Assembly: GCA_964555685.1 (NCBI GenBank)
Contig: CAZKTO010000003.1
Span: 1-64,000, forward strand
Direction of reading: 5' to 3'
DNA from: CAZKTO01 sp964555685
Lineage (GTDB): Bacteria; Chloroflexota; Dehalococcoidia; SHYB01
DNA length: 64,000 nucleotides
Positions 17,413 to 24,856 of the stretch are shown piece after piece. How positions within the stretch are numbered: position 1 is the first letter of the stretch; each line of letters begins with the position of its first letter. The notes beneath the pieces are model-generated. The model saw nothing but the letters and a program-made list of their open reading frames with translations. It ran no database searches and was not told the DNA's origin. A program made the translations under genes and the position numbers.

Positions 17413-18252
17413 ATGATCGAAGTCGATCTTCACTTGCACACCACCCGGTCCGACGGGCGCCTGACGCCGACGCAGATCGTCGAGCTGGCGGCGCGGCGCG
17501 GGCTCAAGATCATCGCCATCACCGACCACGACTCCACGGCCGGCCTGGACGAGGCCATGGAGGCCGCCAGGGCTCATCCTCCGCTCGTCATCATCCCCGG
17601 AACGGAGCTCAGCACCGACGTGGCCGGAGGCGAGATCCACATTCTGGCCTACTACGTGGACAGGGAGAGCCCCGGGTTCCAGAAGCACCTGGCTCGGTTC
17701 CGCGCGGCCCGGTACGAGCGCGGGCGCAAGATGGTGGAGAAGCTGGCGGAGCTGGGGATGCCCCTCTCCTGGGAGCGGGTGCTGGAGATCGCGGGCGACG
17801 CCTCCGTGGGCCGCCCGCACGTGGCGCGAGCCCTCGTCGAGCGGGGCTACGTGCCCACCACCCAGGAGGCCTTCGACCGGTATCTGGGCCGGAACGGCCC
17901 CGCCTACGTGGAGCGGGAGAAGCTGACGCCCCAGGAGGCCATCGCCTTCGCCCTGGAGTATGGGGCGCTGCCGGTGCTGGCCCACCCCGGGTACGTGAAC
18001 GGCCTCGAGGCGACGCTCCCCGCCCTCAAGAAGGCCGGTCTGGTGGGCATGGAGGTCTACTACGGCGCCTATCCGGACGGCGAGATGGGCTCCCTCCTGG
18101 CCCTGGCCCAGCGGTACGATCTCATCCCGTGCGGCGGGAGCGACTATCACGCCAACGGCCACGAGGGGGAGGTGGAGCCTGGCGCCGTGGGTCCGCCCCT
18201 CTCGACGGTCCAGCGCCTTGTGGCCCTGAAGGCCCAGGGCGCTCGCCGGTAG
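17413..18252 (+). CDS. PHP-domain phosphoesterase
   Basis: A 279-residue stand-alone PHP protein. Metal ligands are clear: DLHLHTTRSDG at the N terminus, ITDHDSTAGLDEA, GTELSTD, a PHVARALVERGY motif, LAHPGY and GSDYHANGHEG at the C terminus. It resembles YciV/RNase AM-type 3',5'-nucleotide phosphatases that hydrolyse short RNA ends or pAp. Its place beside rny and ymdB fits an RNA-turnover role, which remains inference. Confidence 0.87.
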   Translation: MIEVDLHLHTTRSDGRLTPTQIVELAARRGLKIIAITDHDSTAGLDEAMEAARAHPPLVIIPGTELSTDVAGGEIHILAYYVDRESPGFQKHLARFRAARYERGRKMVEKLAELGMPLSWERVLEIAGDASVGRPHVARALVERGYVPTTQEAFDRYLGRNGPAYVEREKLTPQEAIAFALEYGALPVLAHPGYVNGLEATLPALKKAGLVGMEVYYGAYPDGEMGSLLALAQRYDLIPCGGSDYHANGHEGEVEPGAVGPPLSTVQRLVALKAQGARR

Positions 18253-18267
18253 GTCCGGCCCCCGGCC

Positions 18268-18720
18268 ATGGAGCTCGACGCGCGGGGCATCGAGACGGTC
18301 ATTCCGCACCGGCCGCCGTTCCTGCTGATCGACCGGATCGTGGAGTTGGAGCCGGGGGTACGCGCCGTAGGGCTCAAGACCTTCGCCCCCACGGAGCCCT
18401 TCTTCCAGGGCCACTTCCCGGGCAATCCCATCGTCCCGGGCGTGCTCCAGATCGAGGCCCTGGCCCAGGTCGGCTGCGTGGCCATCCTCTCGGTTCCCGA
18501 TAACCGGGGCAAGCTCGTCTACTTCGCCGCCATCGACGGCGTCCGGTTCAAGCGGCCGGTGCGCCCCGGCGACGAGCTCCGGCTCGAGGTACATCTGGTC
18601 AAATCGCGCGGGCGCATCGGCAAGGGCGCGGCCCGGGCCACTACGGGCGGGCAGCTGGTCGTCGAGGGCGAGCTCACCTTTGCCGTGGTCGATCCCCCCA
18701 CGGCGGGTCCGGGCGGCTGA
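18268..18720 (+). CDS. fabZ: 3-hydroxyacyl-ACP dehydratase FabZ
   Basis: A 150-residue hot-dog fold dehydratase of type II fatty-acid synthesis. The start is diagnostic (IETVIPHRPPFLLIDRIVELEPG), and the active-site helix region FFQGHFPGNPIVPGVLQIEALAQVG holds the catalytic histidine and glutamate. It ends ELTFAVVDP. It sits between a PHP gene and plsY, so lipid genes follow the RNA-turnover genes in one direction. Confidence 0.93.
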   Translation: MELDARGIETVIPHRPPFLLIDRIVELEPGVRAVGLKTFAPTEPFFQGHFPGNPIVPGVLQIEALAQVGCVAILSVPDNRGKLVYFAAIDGVRFKRPVRPGDELRLEVHLVKSRGRIGKGAARATTGGQLVVEGELTFAVVDPPTAGPGG

Positions 18721-18795
18721 ACGATGGTTCTCCGTGGGGCCCCTAGCGGCCTGGCCGACGCTTCAAGCCCCGCCGACGGCCGGGAGGTCTCCTAG

Positions 18796-19506
18796 ATGGC
18801 TGTCACGGTCCTCCTCGTCATCGCCTCCTACCTCGTGGGCTCCATTCCCACGGCCTACCTCGCCGTCCGGCTGGTAAAGCGCGCGGATATTCGGCGGTTC
18901 GGCAGCGGCTCCGTTTCGAGCTCCAACGTCGGCCAGGTGCTGGGCCGGTGGCCCGGGGTGATCGTGGGGTGCGCCGACATGCTCAAAGGCGCCGGCTGCG
19001 TGTGGATGGCCGCCGCCCTGGACCGGGACTTGGCGGAGCGGCTGGCGGCCGGCCTCGCCGCGGTGGCGGGCCACAACTGGTCCATCTTTCTCCGGTTCGA
19101 TGGCGGCCGGGGGCTCGCGACGACGGTGGGCGTGCTCCTGGCCACGGTGCCGATGCAGCTCCTGCTCTTTATCATCATCGCCCTCCTGGGATTCACCGTG
19201 ACCGGCAACGTCCCCCTGTGGCTCGGGGTCTCGACCGCGCTGCTCCCCTTCTGGGGCTACGCCCTCCAAGACGGGGCCGCCGTCGTGTGGGCCGATGGCG
19301 TGCTGGTGGTGATGGTCTTTCTGAAGCGGCTGGCGACGAACCTGGAGCGCCTGCCGGAGCGGGGGAAGGGCAGCGTGCTGCTCTGGCGCCTGCTCTACGA
19401 CCGGGACACGCCAGAGCGGGAGGCGTGGGTCCATCGTCGCGCCGACGCCCCCAGCGCGCCCGCGGAGCCCGGAGGAGGCCCCGTGCAGGGGCCACAGGGG
19501 CCCTAG
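18796..19506 (+). CDS. plsY: PlsY-like glycerol-3-phosphate acyltransferase
   Basis: A 236-residue membrane protein of the PlsY family, which transfers acyl groups from acyl-phosphate to glycerol-3-phosphate. About five hydrophobic helices are seen. The family motifs are present but altered: GSGNxGATN reads GSGSVSSSNVG, and GHxFPxFLxFxGGKG reads GHNWSIFLRFDGGRG. The third motif is weak. The C terminus is a long Pro/Gly-rich tail. The start follows GGAGGT. Activity is likely but the changed motifs lower certainty. Confidence 0.8.
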   Translation: MAVTVLLVIASYLVGSIPTAYLAVRLVKRADIRRFGSGSVSSSNVGQVLGRWPGVIVGCADMLKGAGCVWMAAALDRDLAERLAAGLAAVAGHNWSIFLRFDGGRGLATTVGVLLATVPMQLLLFIIIALLGFTVTGNVPLWLGVSTALLPFWGYALQDGAAVVWADGVLVVMVFLKRLATNLERLPERGKGSVLLWRLLYDRDTPEREAWVHRRADAPSAPAEPGGGPVQGPQGP

Positions 19507-19523
19507 CCCGTCTGGAGCGACCG

Positions 19524-20054
19524 ATGCAGTGCGCCACCCATCCGCAGATCGAGACGCACGTGTCATGCCAGAAGTGCGGCAAGGCGATCTGCTTCCGCTG
19601 CATGGTGGAGACGCCGGTGGGCTACCGTTGTTCCACGTGCGCGCCGCGCCGCGTCAATGCGTTGCTCACCCTCTCGGGCGAGCAGCTGGCGCGAGCCGTC
19701 GCCGCGGGGATTGGCGTGGCGTTCCTGGGAGGCGCCGGCTGGGGGCTGATCAAGCGGAGCGAGATCCTCTTCGGCCTCTTGGCCATCCTGGCAGCGCTGG
19801 GCATCGGCTACCTCATCGGCGAGGCGGTGAGGGCCGCGGCGGGGCGTAAGCCCGCCCGGAGCCTGCCGTGGATCGCCGGGGCCTGCGCCGCCTTGAGCTT
19901 CCTCATCGGCAACGTCCTGTTCTGGCTCCTGTGGACGGACGTCTCCGTGAGCACAGCCCTCAGGCAATGGGACAACTTCGACGTGCGGGGCTCTACCTGG
20001 AACATCCTCTCCATGCTGCTGTCCGTCGCCATGGCGGCGTTCCGGTTCCGATAG
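19524..20054 (+). CDS. B-box zinc-finger membrane protein
   Basis: A 176-residue protein with an N-terminal B-box-type zinc finger (CATHPQIETHVSCQKCGKAI, then CFRCMVETPVGYRCSTC) and about four hydrophobic segments in the rest. Proteins of this shape are frequent in Chloroflexota and often precede rhomboid-like or DUF domains. Here no protease motif is seen. Function is unknown. The start at 19524 lies 17 bp after the plsY stop. Confidence 0.75.
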   Translation: MQCATHPQIETHVSCQKCGKAICFRCMVETPVGYRCSTCAPRRVNALLTLSGEQLARAVAAGIGVAFLGGAGWGLIKRSEILFGLLAILAALGIGYLIGEAVRAAAGRKPARSLPWIAGACAALSFLIGNVLFWLLWTDVSVSTALRQWDNFDVRGSTWNILSMLLSVAMAAFRFR

Positions 20055-20078
20055 GCAAGCGCCGCGTCCTCTTCGGGC

Positions 20079-20333
20079 TGTACTCGTCCAGATACATGCG
20101 TGACACCCGACTGTGTGCCCGTTCAGAAGGGTCCGGAATACATCCCTCAGAGTGTAGGACCCGGCTGCGACTCATTTATCCCTCGGCTCCGGTCACCCTC
20201 ACAACAGCAGCGAAGTCAAGGTCTGCAACCCCGAAGGGGCGCCGCCTGAAGGGCGGCGGGCCTTGACGAGCTGCTACCATTCCGCGAACCGGAGCCGAGG
20301 AGCAAAGTGTCACTAATCTACTGGACGAGTACA
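20079..20333. mobile_element. 255-bp MITE-like element with 13-bp TIRs and 5-bp TSD
   Basis: Ends in perfect 13-bp inverted repeats TGTACTCGTCCAG (20079-20091) and CTGGACGAGTACA (20321-20333), flanked by the direct repeat CGGGC (20074-20078 and 20334-20338). Further nested arms pair: GTGACAC with GTGTCAC, CCTCGGCTCCGGT (20181-20193) with ACCGGAGCCGAGG (20288-20300), GTCAAGG with CCTTGAC, and a GC hairpin at the centre. No ORF is convincing inside. The whole could fold into one long imperfect hairpin, so a structured leader of the downstream gene is the alternative. Confidence 0.75.
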
Positions 20334-20361
20334 CGGGCTTCCCATGCGCGGGGGCGTCGGC

Positions 20362-20367
20362 TACAAT
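20362..20367 (+). promoter_or_regulatory. TACAAT -10 element of the ThDP enzyme gene
   Basis: TACAAT, 53 bp before the ATG at 20421. A TTCCCA sequence 17 bp upstream is a weak -35 box that overlaps the edge of the MITE-like element. Confidence 0.45.
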
Positions 20368-20420
20368 AGCGCCGCTCTGTCCATCTTCAGAACGTCCCAC
20401 CCAAGAAAGCGAGGCGCGCC

Positions 20421-22079
20421 ATGCCCCCGGTGACCGGCGGCCGGCTCATCGCCCGGGCCCTCAAGAACGAGGGCGTCGAGCACATCTTCACCCTGAACGG
20501 CGGCCACATCTACAACATCTATGAAGGGTGCGCCGACGAGGGGATCAAGATCATCGACGTCCGGCACGAGCAGGTGGCGGGCCACGCCGCCGAGGGGTGG
20601 GCCAAGGTCACCCGCAAGCCCGGCGTCGCCGTCGTCACTGCGGGCCCCGGCGTGACCGACACGGTGACGGCCATCGCCAACGCCTACCAGGCCCCCAGCC
20701 CCATGCTCGTCATCGGCGGGAACGCCTCCCTGCGGGAGTGGCTCTCGGGCGGTCTCCAGGAGTTCGATAGCGTCTCCGTGCTGCGCCCCATCACCAAGTG
20801 GGCCCAGCAGTGCGCCCAGACCACGCGCCTGCCGTGGTTCGTGGCCACGGCCTTCCGGCAGGCGACCACCGGCAGGATGGGCCCGGCCTACCTGGAGGTG
20901 CCCATGGACATCCTCCACGGCAAGGCCGAGATGGACCAGGTGGAGTTCCCCACCAAGTACCGGACCGAGGCCAAGGCTCCCGGAGACCCCGAGATGGTGA
21001 AGGAAGCCGCCAAGGTCCTGCGCAACTCCAAGCGGCCCGTGGTCATGGCCGGGAGCGACGTCTGGTGGAGCGACGGCGCTGAGACGCTGCGCGCCTTCGT
21101 GGAGACGATCCGGGCGCCGGTCTTTCTCAACGGCATGGGCCGGGGCAGCATCCCGCCCGATCATCCCAATGTCGGCTCCATGGCTCGCCGCTTCGCCCTC
21201 ACCCAGGCGGACGCGGTATTCCTCATCGGCACGCCCATCGACTTCCGCCTGAGCTACGGGAAGCCGACCCTCATCAACGCGGATGCGAAGGTGGTCCAGA
21301 TCATGATGGACGCGGGCGAGATCGGCCGAAACCGCGCCATCGAAGTGGGCATCGCGGGGAACGCGAAGCTCATCATGCAGCAGATCATGGACGCGCTGCC
21401 CGGCGCCGGCTTCGAGCCCACCGACGACTGGCTGGAGAAGGTCCGGGCCGAGGAGGCAGGTTTCCGCGCCAGCGATGAGGAGATGATCAAGAACAACCGG
21501 ACGCCCATTCACCCGATGCGTCTGGTGGGCGAGATCCGCAACTTTCTGGACAAGGACGCCACCGTCGTCGGCGATGGGGGCGACATCGTCACGTTCGGCG
21601 CGCGGGTCATCGGGATCCACAAGCCCGGCCACTGGCTGGACCCGGGCCAGTTCGGTTGCCTCGGCGTGGGGACTGGCTTCGGCATGGCGGCGCAGCTGGC
21701 CCGGCCCGGCAAGCAGGTCCTGATCTTGAACGGCGATGGCGGCTTCGGCCTCAACGGCATGGACATGGAGACGATGGTGCGGTTCAAGCTGCCCGTCGTC
21801 TCGGTGGTGGCCAACAACGGCGGCTGGGCCCAGACGATCCACGGCGTGACGAAGATGTACGGCCGCGCCCTGGGCTGCCAGCTCTCGCAGGAGACCCGGT
21901 ACGACAAGATGGTTGAGGCGATGGGCGGGCACGGCGAGCTGGTGGAGCGACCGGAGCAGATCCGGCCGGCGCTGGAGCGGGCCTTCGCCTCGGGGCTGCC
22001 GGCCTGCCTGAATGTCATCACGGACCCCGCCGCGAGCTACGGCGAGATGCCGGGCCGCTCTCAGAAGCGCATCTCCTGA
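20421..22079 (+). CDS. ThDP-dependent enzyme, acetolactate synthase / 2-hydroxyacyl-CoA lyase type
   Basis: A 552-residue thiamine diphosphate enzyme with the three-domain acetolactate-synthase fold. The catalytic glutamate is present (VRHEQVAGHAAEGWA, Glu50). The cofactor motif is GDGGFGLNGMDMET ... VVANNGGW (from about residue 438), and DPGQFGCLGVGTGFGMAAQ precedes it as in oxalyl-CoA decarboxylase and 2-hydroxyacyl-CoA lyases. No acetolactate synthase small subunit is adjacent. A CoA-linked lyase would suit the many CoA-transferases nearby, but the reaction is not settled by sequence. Confidence 0.8.
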   Translation: MPPVTGGRLIARALKNEGVEHIFTLNGGHIYNIYEGCADEGIKIIDVRHEQVAGHAAEGWAKVTRKPGVAVVTAGPGVTDTVTAIANAYQAPSPMLVIGGNASLREWLSGGLQEFDSVSVLRPITKWAQQCAQTTRLPWFVATAFRQATTGRMGPAYLEVPMDILHGKAEMDQVEFPTKYRTEAKAPGDPEMVKEAAKVLRNSKRPVVMAGSDVWWSDGAETLRAFVETIRAPVFLNGMGRGSIPPDHPNVGSMARRFALTQADAVFLIGTPIDFRLSYGKPTLINADAKVVQIMMDAGEIGRNRAIEVGIAGNAKLIMQQIMDALPGAGFEPTDDWLEKVRAEEAGFRASDEEMIKNNRTPIHPMRLVGEIRNFLDKDATVVGDGGDIVTFGARVIGIHKPGHWLDPGQFGCLGVGTGFGMAAQLARPGKQVLILNGDGGFGLNGMDMETMVRFKLPVVSVVANNGGWAQTIHGVTKMYGRALGCQLSQETRYDKMVEAMGGHGELVERPEQIRPALERAFASGLPACLNVITDPAASYGEMPGRSQKRIS

Positions 22080-22112
22080 TACCCTCCGTTTGCGTCATCG
22101 TTCCCTCACCCA

Positions 22113-22128
22113 CCCCGGCCTGTCGGGG
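22113..22128. repeat. palindromic repeat variant
   Basis: CCCCGGC-CT-GTCGGGG, one arm mismatch, between the ThDP enzyme and the hydrolase. Confidence 0.6.
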
Positions 22129-22131
22129 CCA

Positions 22132-22156
22132 CCCCCTCTCCGATCCGGAGAGGGGG
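22132..22156. repeat. CCCCTCTCCG-type palindrome, copy 2
   Basis: CCCCCTCTCCG / CGGAGAGGGGG arms with an ATC loop, 52 bp after the ThDP enzyme stop. It may work as a transcription terminator although no T-run follows. Confidence 0.7.
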
Positions 22157-22266
22157 TAGGGGGAGAAGGCGGCAAGCGCCCTCCGGGTTACGGGCCGGCC
22201 GGGTCCTGCCCCTCCCACAGGGAGAGGGACCGGGTAAGGGAAAAACCGCCGCTTCGGCAACGCTCG

Positions 22267-23082
22267 ATGCCCTACGCGCAACTGAGTGACGCCCGCATCT
22301 ACTACGAGACGGATGGCTCCGGCCACGCCGTCGTCTTCATCCACGGCCTCAGCCTGGACCGGCGCCTGTGGGACGGCCAAGTGGGGCCTCTCTCTCGGTC
22401 GTACATGATGGTCCGGTACGACCTGCGCGGCCACGGGCTTTCGGAGGCGCCCCGGACGGGCTACTCGCTCCCGCACTACGCCCGGGAGCTCCGCGAGCTC
22501 GTAGACTGCCTGGGGCTGCGCCGCCCGTCCCTGGTGGGCCTCTCCATGGGCGGCAACGTCGCCATCGAGTACGCTCTCACCTACCCGGACCGGCTGGAGA
22601 CCCTCACCCTCGTTGACTCGGGGCTCATGGGCTTCGAGGACACGGGTGCCTTCACGCGCACCATGGAGAAGCGCAAGGCCCTGGTGCGGCGCGAGGGCGT
22701 GGGCGAGAAGTTCGTGCGCGCATTCATGATGAGCGTCCTCTTCAAGCGGGTGCGGCGGGACCCGGCGAAGCGCCAGCTCGCCCGGTCGATGGTAGCGGCC
22801 TGGTCGGGCGCCAGCTGGCTCGATACCGCCGTCTACCCCAAGCCGGAGCGCAGTCAGGCCGAGCGCGTCCATGCGATCAAGGCGCCGACGCTGGTCCTGG
22901 TGGGCGAGCACGACGACCGGCGCTTCCACCACATCGCCGACCTCCTGGCGTCGCGCATCCCGGTGGTGCGCAAGCACGTCGTCCCGGACGCGGGCCACCT
23001 GCCGCCCATGGAGAGCCCGGAGGCGCTCAACGATGCGCTGCTGGACTTCCTGGGCGGGGCCGTGGGCAAGGCGCTGGCCTGA
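22267..23082 (+). CDS. alpha/beta hydrolase
   Basis: A 271-residue alpha/beta hydrolase. The oxyanion region is VVFIHGLSLDRRLW, the nucleophile elbow is GLSMGG (Ser in SLVGLSMGGNVA), the acid lies near LVGEHDDRRF and the histidine in DAGHLPPMESPE. It resembles the BioH/RutD/3-oxoadipate enol-lactonase group, but the substrate is open. I chose the ATG at 22267, where homology begins; the upstream open frame passes through repeats. The next gene starts 20 bp downstream. Confidence 0.85.
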   Translation: MPYAQLSDARIYYETDGSGHAVVFIHGLSLDRRLWDGQVGPLSRSYMMVRYDLRGHGLSEAPRTGYSLPHYARELRELVDCLGLRRPSLVGLSMGGNVAIEYALTYPDRLETLTLVDSGLMGFEDTGAFTRTMEKRKALVRREGVGEKFVRAFMMSVLFKRVRRDPAKRQLARSMVAAWSGASWLDTAVYPKPERSQAERVHAIKAPTLVLVGEHDDRRFHHIADLLASRIPVVRKHVVPDAGHLPPMESPEALNDALLDFLGGAVGKALA

Positions 23083-23102
23083 CGGCAGGTTGAGGCAAGG
23101 AC

Positions 23103-24269
23103 ATGGCGAGGGTGGGCAGCGGCCGCCGACGACTGATGGGGTGGCGGGGATTCGCCGCGCTGATGCTGGCGTTCCTGGCCGCCCTGCTCGTGTGGTCCAC
23201 GGTAACCCCGCAGGGCCGCACCGCGTTCCGGGCCGCCCTCTTCGTCCCCAGCCTCATCCCCAACTCCCCGATACGACCGATCACCTGGTTCACGCGAGAC
23301 CCCCAGCGCCTCGAGGTGACCTTCTCGGATGGCACCGAGAGATGGGTCGGCGACCTCTGGCTGCCAGGGACGAGTCCGCCGCACCCCGGCATCATCGTGG
23401 CCCTGGGCGTGACGCCGGCTGGACGGGACGACCCTCGGGTCAAGCATCTGGGCGACGGCCTGGCCCGCATGGGCCTGGCGACGCTGATCCCCGTGAGTCA
23501 GAACCTGGTCGAAAAGCGGGTCACGCCGAGGGAGGTGGACTTCCTGGTGGCGGCCTTTCAGTACCTGGCGGCGCGGGAGGAGGTGGACCGGGGCCGCGTG
23601 GGCTTCCTGGGCGTGTGCGTCGGATCGTCCCTCTCGCTGCTCGCCGCCCAGGACGTGCGCATCCGCGACCGCGTGGCGTTCGTCAACTGGTTCGGCGGCT
23701 ACTACTGGCTGGACGAGCTCATCGCCTCAACGGTCACACGGAGCTACGAGGATGAGGGCCGCATCGTCGCCTGGCAGCCGGACCGGCTGACGAGGGAGGT
23801 GGTGCGGCTGCACATCCTGGACCTCATCGGTGACACGGCCGAGCGCCAGCTCGTGCGCCGCAGCGCCCTGGAGGGCGCTCCCATGGCGGAGGAGGAGCGA
23901 TCGCGCCTCTCCGCCGCCGCATCGGTCGTCCACAGGCTCCTCGTGGCGGGCGGCCTGGAGGAGGCCCGCGGCCTCATCGGCCAGCTCCCCGCCGAGGCCC
24001 GAGACCGGATGCGGGCCCTCTCGCCTGCCACCAACCTGGCCGCGACCAAGACCCGCCTCTACCTGATGGACGATAGCTCCGACCGGCTGGTCCCGTTCGT
24101 GCACACGCGGGCCCTGGCCAGCGACCTGCAGGGCGCCTACGAGCGCCATAGCAAGTTCAGCATCTTCAGCCACGTGGACCTGGACCGCCTGGCAAACCCG
24201 ATCAAATCGGCGCCGCAGCTCTGGGGCCTCTACCGCCACGTGAACGCGGTCTTTCAGAGCGTGCGCTAG
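23103..24269 (+). CDS. membrane-anchored alpha/beta hydrolase with cysteine nucleophile
   Basis: A 388-residue protein. After an N-terminal Arg-rich stretch, one hydrophobic helix (FAALMLAFLAALLVWSTV, about 15-35) anchors it in the membrane. The rest is an alpha/beta-hydrolase fold in which the nucleophile elbow reads GVCVGSS, so cysteine replaces serine as in dienelactone hydrolases. Candidate acid and base residues are in LMDDSSDRLVPF and FSHVDLD. A helical cap lies between them. It follows the soluble hydrolase on the same strand. The substrate is unknown. Confidence 0.7.
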   Translation: MARVGSGRRRLMGWRGFAALMLAFLAALLVWSTVTPQGRTAFRAALFVPSLIPNSPIRPITWFTRDPQRLEVTFSDGTERWVGDLWLPGTSPPHPGIIVALGVTPAGRDDPRVKHLGDGLARMGLATLIPVSQNLVEKRVTPREVDFLVAAFQYLAAREEVDRGRVGFLGVCVGSSLSLLAAQDVRIRDRVAFVNWFGGYYWLDELIASTVTRSYEDEGRIVAWQPDRLTREVVRLHILDLIGDTAERQLVRRSALEGAPMAEEERSRLSAAASVVHRLLVAGGLEEARGLIGQLPAEARDRMRALSPATNLAATKTRLYLMDDSSDRLVPFVHTRALASDLQGAYERHSKFSIFSHVDLDRLANPIKSAPQLWGLYRHVNAVFQSVR

Positions 24270-24528
24270 CCGCCGCCCAGCGCCTGTCGACGGAAGCGGG
24301 ACGCGACGCCGCGCACGAGCGGCAAGTCACGCCAGCCGCCGACGGAAAAACCTGGCCCGCTCGCGTGACACCGTCCTCCGCGGGACGACCGTCAGCGAGA
24401 TAGCGAATCAGCGGACGCGTCCCGCCATGAAGCGCAGGACCGGAGCGTCCGCCGGCGTCGTCAGGTATCGTCGCAGCGGCTAACCGGCCGTCAGACGAGC
24501 CGGCTAGCGCGGGACCGGGAGCGGCCTG
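24270..24528. other. intergenic region between convergent genes
   Basis: I see no ORF with a start signal, no RNA gene and no strong terminator. A short inverted pair (CCGGC / GCCGG) near 24485-24505 is the only structure. Confidence 0.4.
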
Positions 24529-24729
24529 CTAGGTCTTCTTCAGCAGGGGCAGGCCGGTCCGGTTGTTCTCGACGACCTTGTACCCCGCGGGCAGGGCGTT
24601 GATCGCGTTGGTAGCAGCCTTCCCCGCGAAGTAGTAGATGGTCTGCTTCTGACCACCCTTCAGCGTCACGCTCTTGGAATGGAGGATGTAGGTCTTGCCG
24701 GACTTCTTGCTGACCGTGCTGTATGCCAT
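24529..24729 (-). CDS. small conserved hypothetical protein
   Basis: A 66-residue protein, MAYSTVSKKSGKTYILHSK at the start and GYKVVENNRTGLPLLKK at the end. I recognise this as a recurrent small bacterial protein type without assigned function. It is basic and has no membrane segment. A strong promoter with tandem CAGGTGTGG repeats and a leader hairpin precede it, so expression is likely high or regulated. Confidence 0.75.
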   Translation of the reverse strand: MAYSTVSKKSGKTYILHSKSVTLKGGQKQTIYYFAGKAATNAINALPAGYKVVENNRTGLPLLKKT

Positions 24730-24784
24730 GGGCCCCCCTCTGCGCTTTTGATGCGAGTCTCAAATAAGACTTGAATCGCTATCA

Positions 24785-24813
24785 TTCTTACCACACCTGT
24801 CCACACCTGTCAA
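24785..24813 (-). promoter_or_regulatory. promoter with tandem CAGGTGTGG repeats
   Basis: TTGACA and TAAGAA on the minus strand, spacer 17 bp. The spacer is two direct copies of the 10-mer whose plus-strand form is CCACACCTGT (24791-24810). Downstream, the leader has an AGTCT / AGACT hairpin near 24753-24768. The repeats could be a regulator site. Confidence 0.65.
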
Positions 24814-24856
24814 TACGGAGGCACGCCTTTTTGGAAAGGACTTCGTTGGCGGTGCG

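Noticed and set aside
20079..20333. Riboswitch or T-box leader for the ThDP enzyme
   Set aside because: No T-box, TPP, SAM or cobalamin core motifs are present; the perfect TIRs with a flanking 5-bp duplication fit an insertion better. Kept only as the alternative.
20421..22079. Glyoxylate carboligase (gcl), tempting because of glcDEF and glycerate kinase
   Set aside because: Glyoxylate carboligase lacks the catalytic glutamate, but this protein has it (Glu50), and the length and motifs fit other ThDP families.
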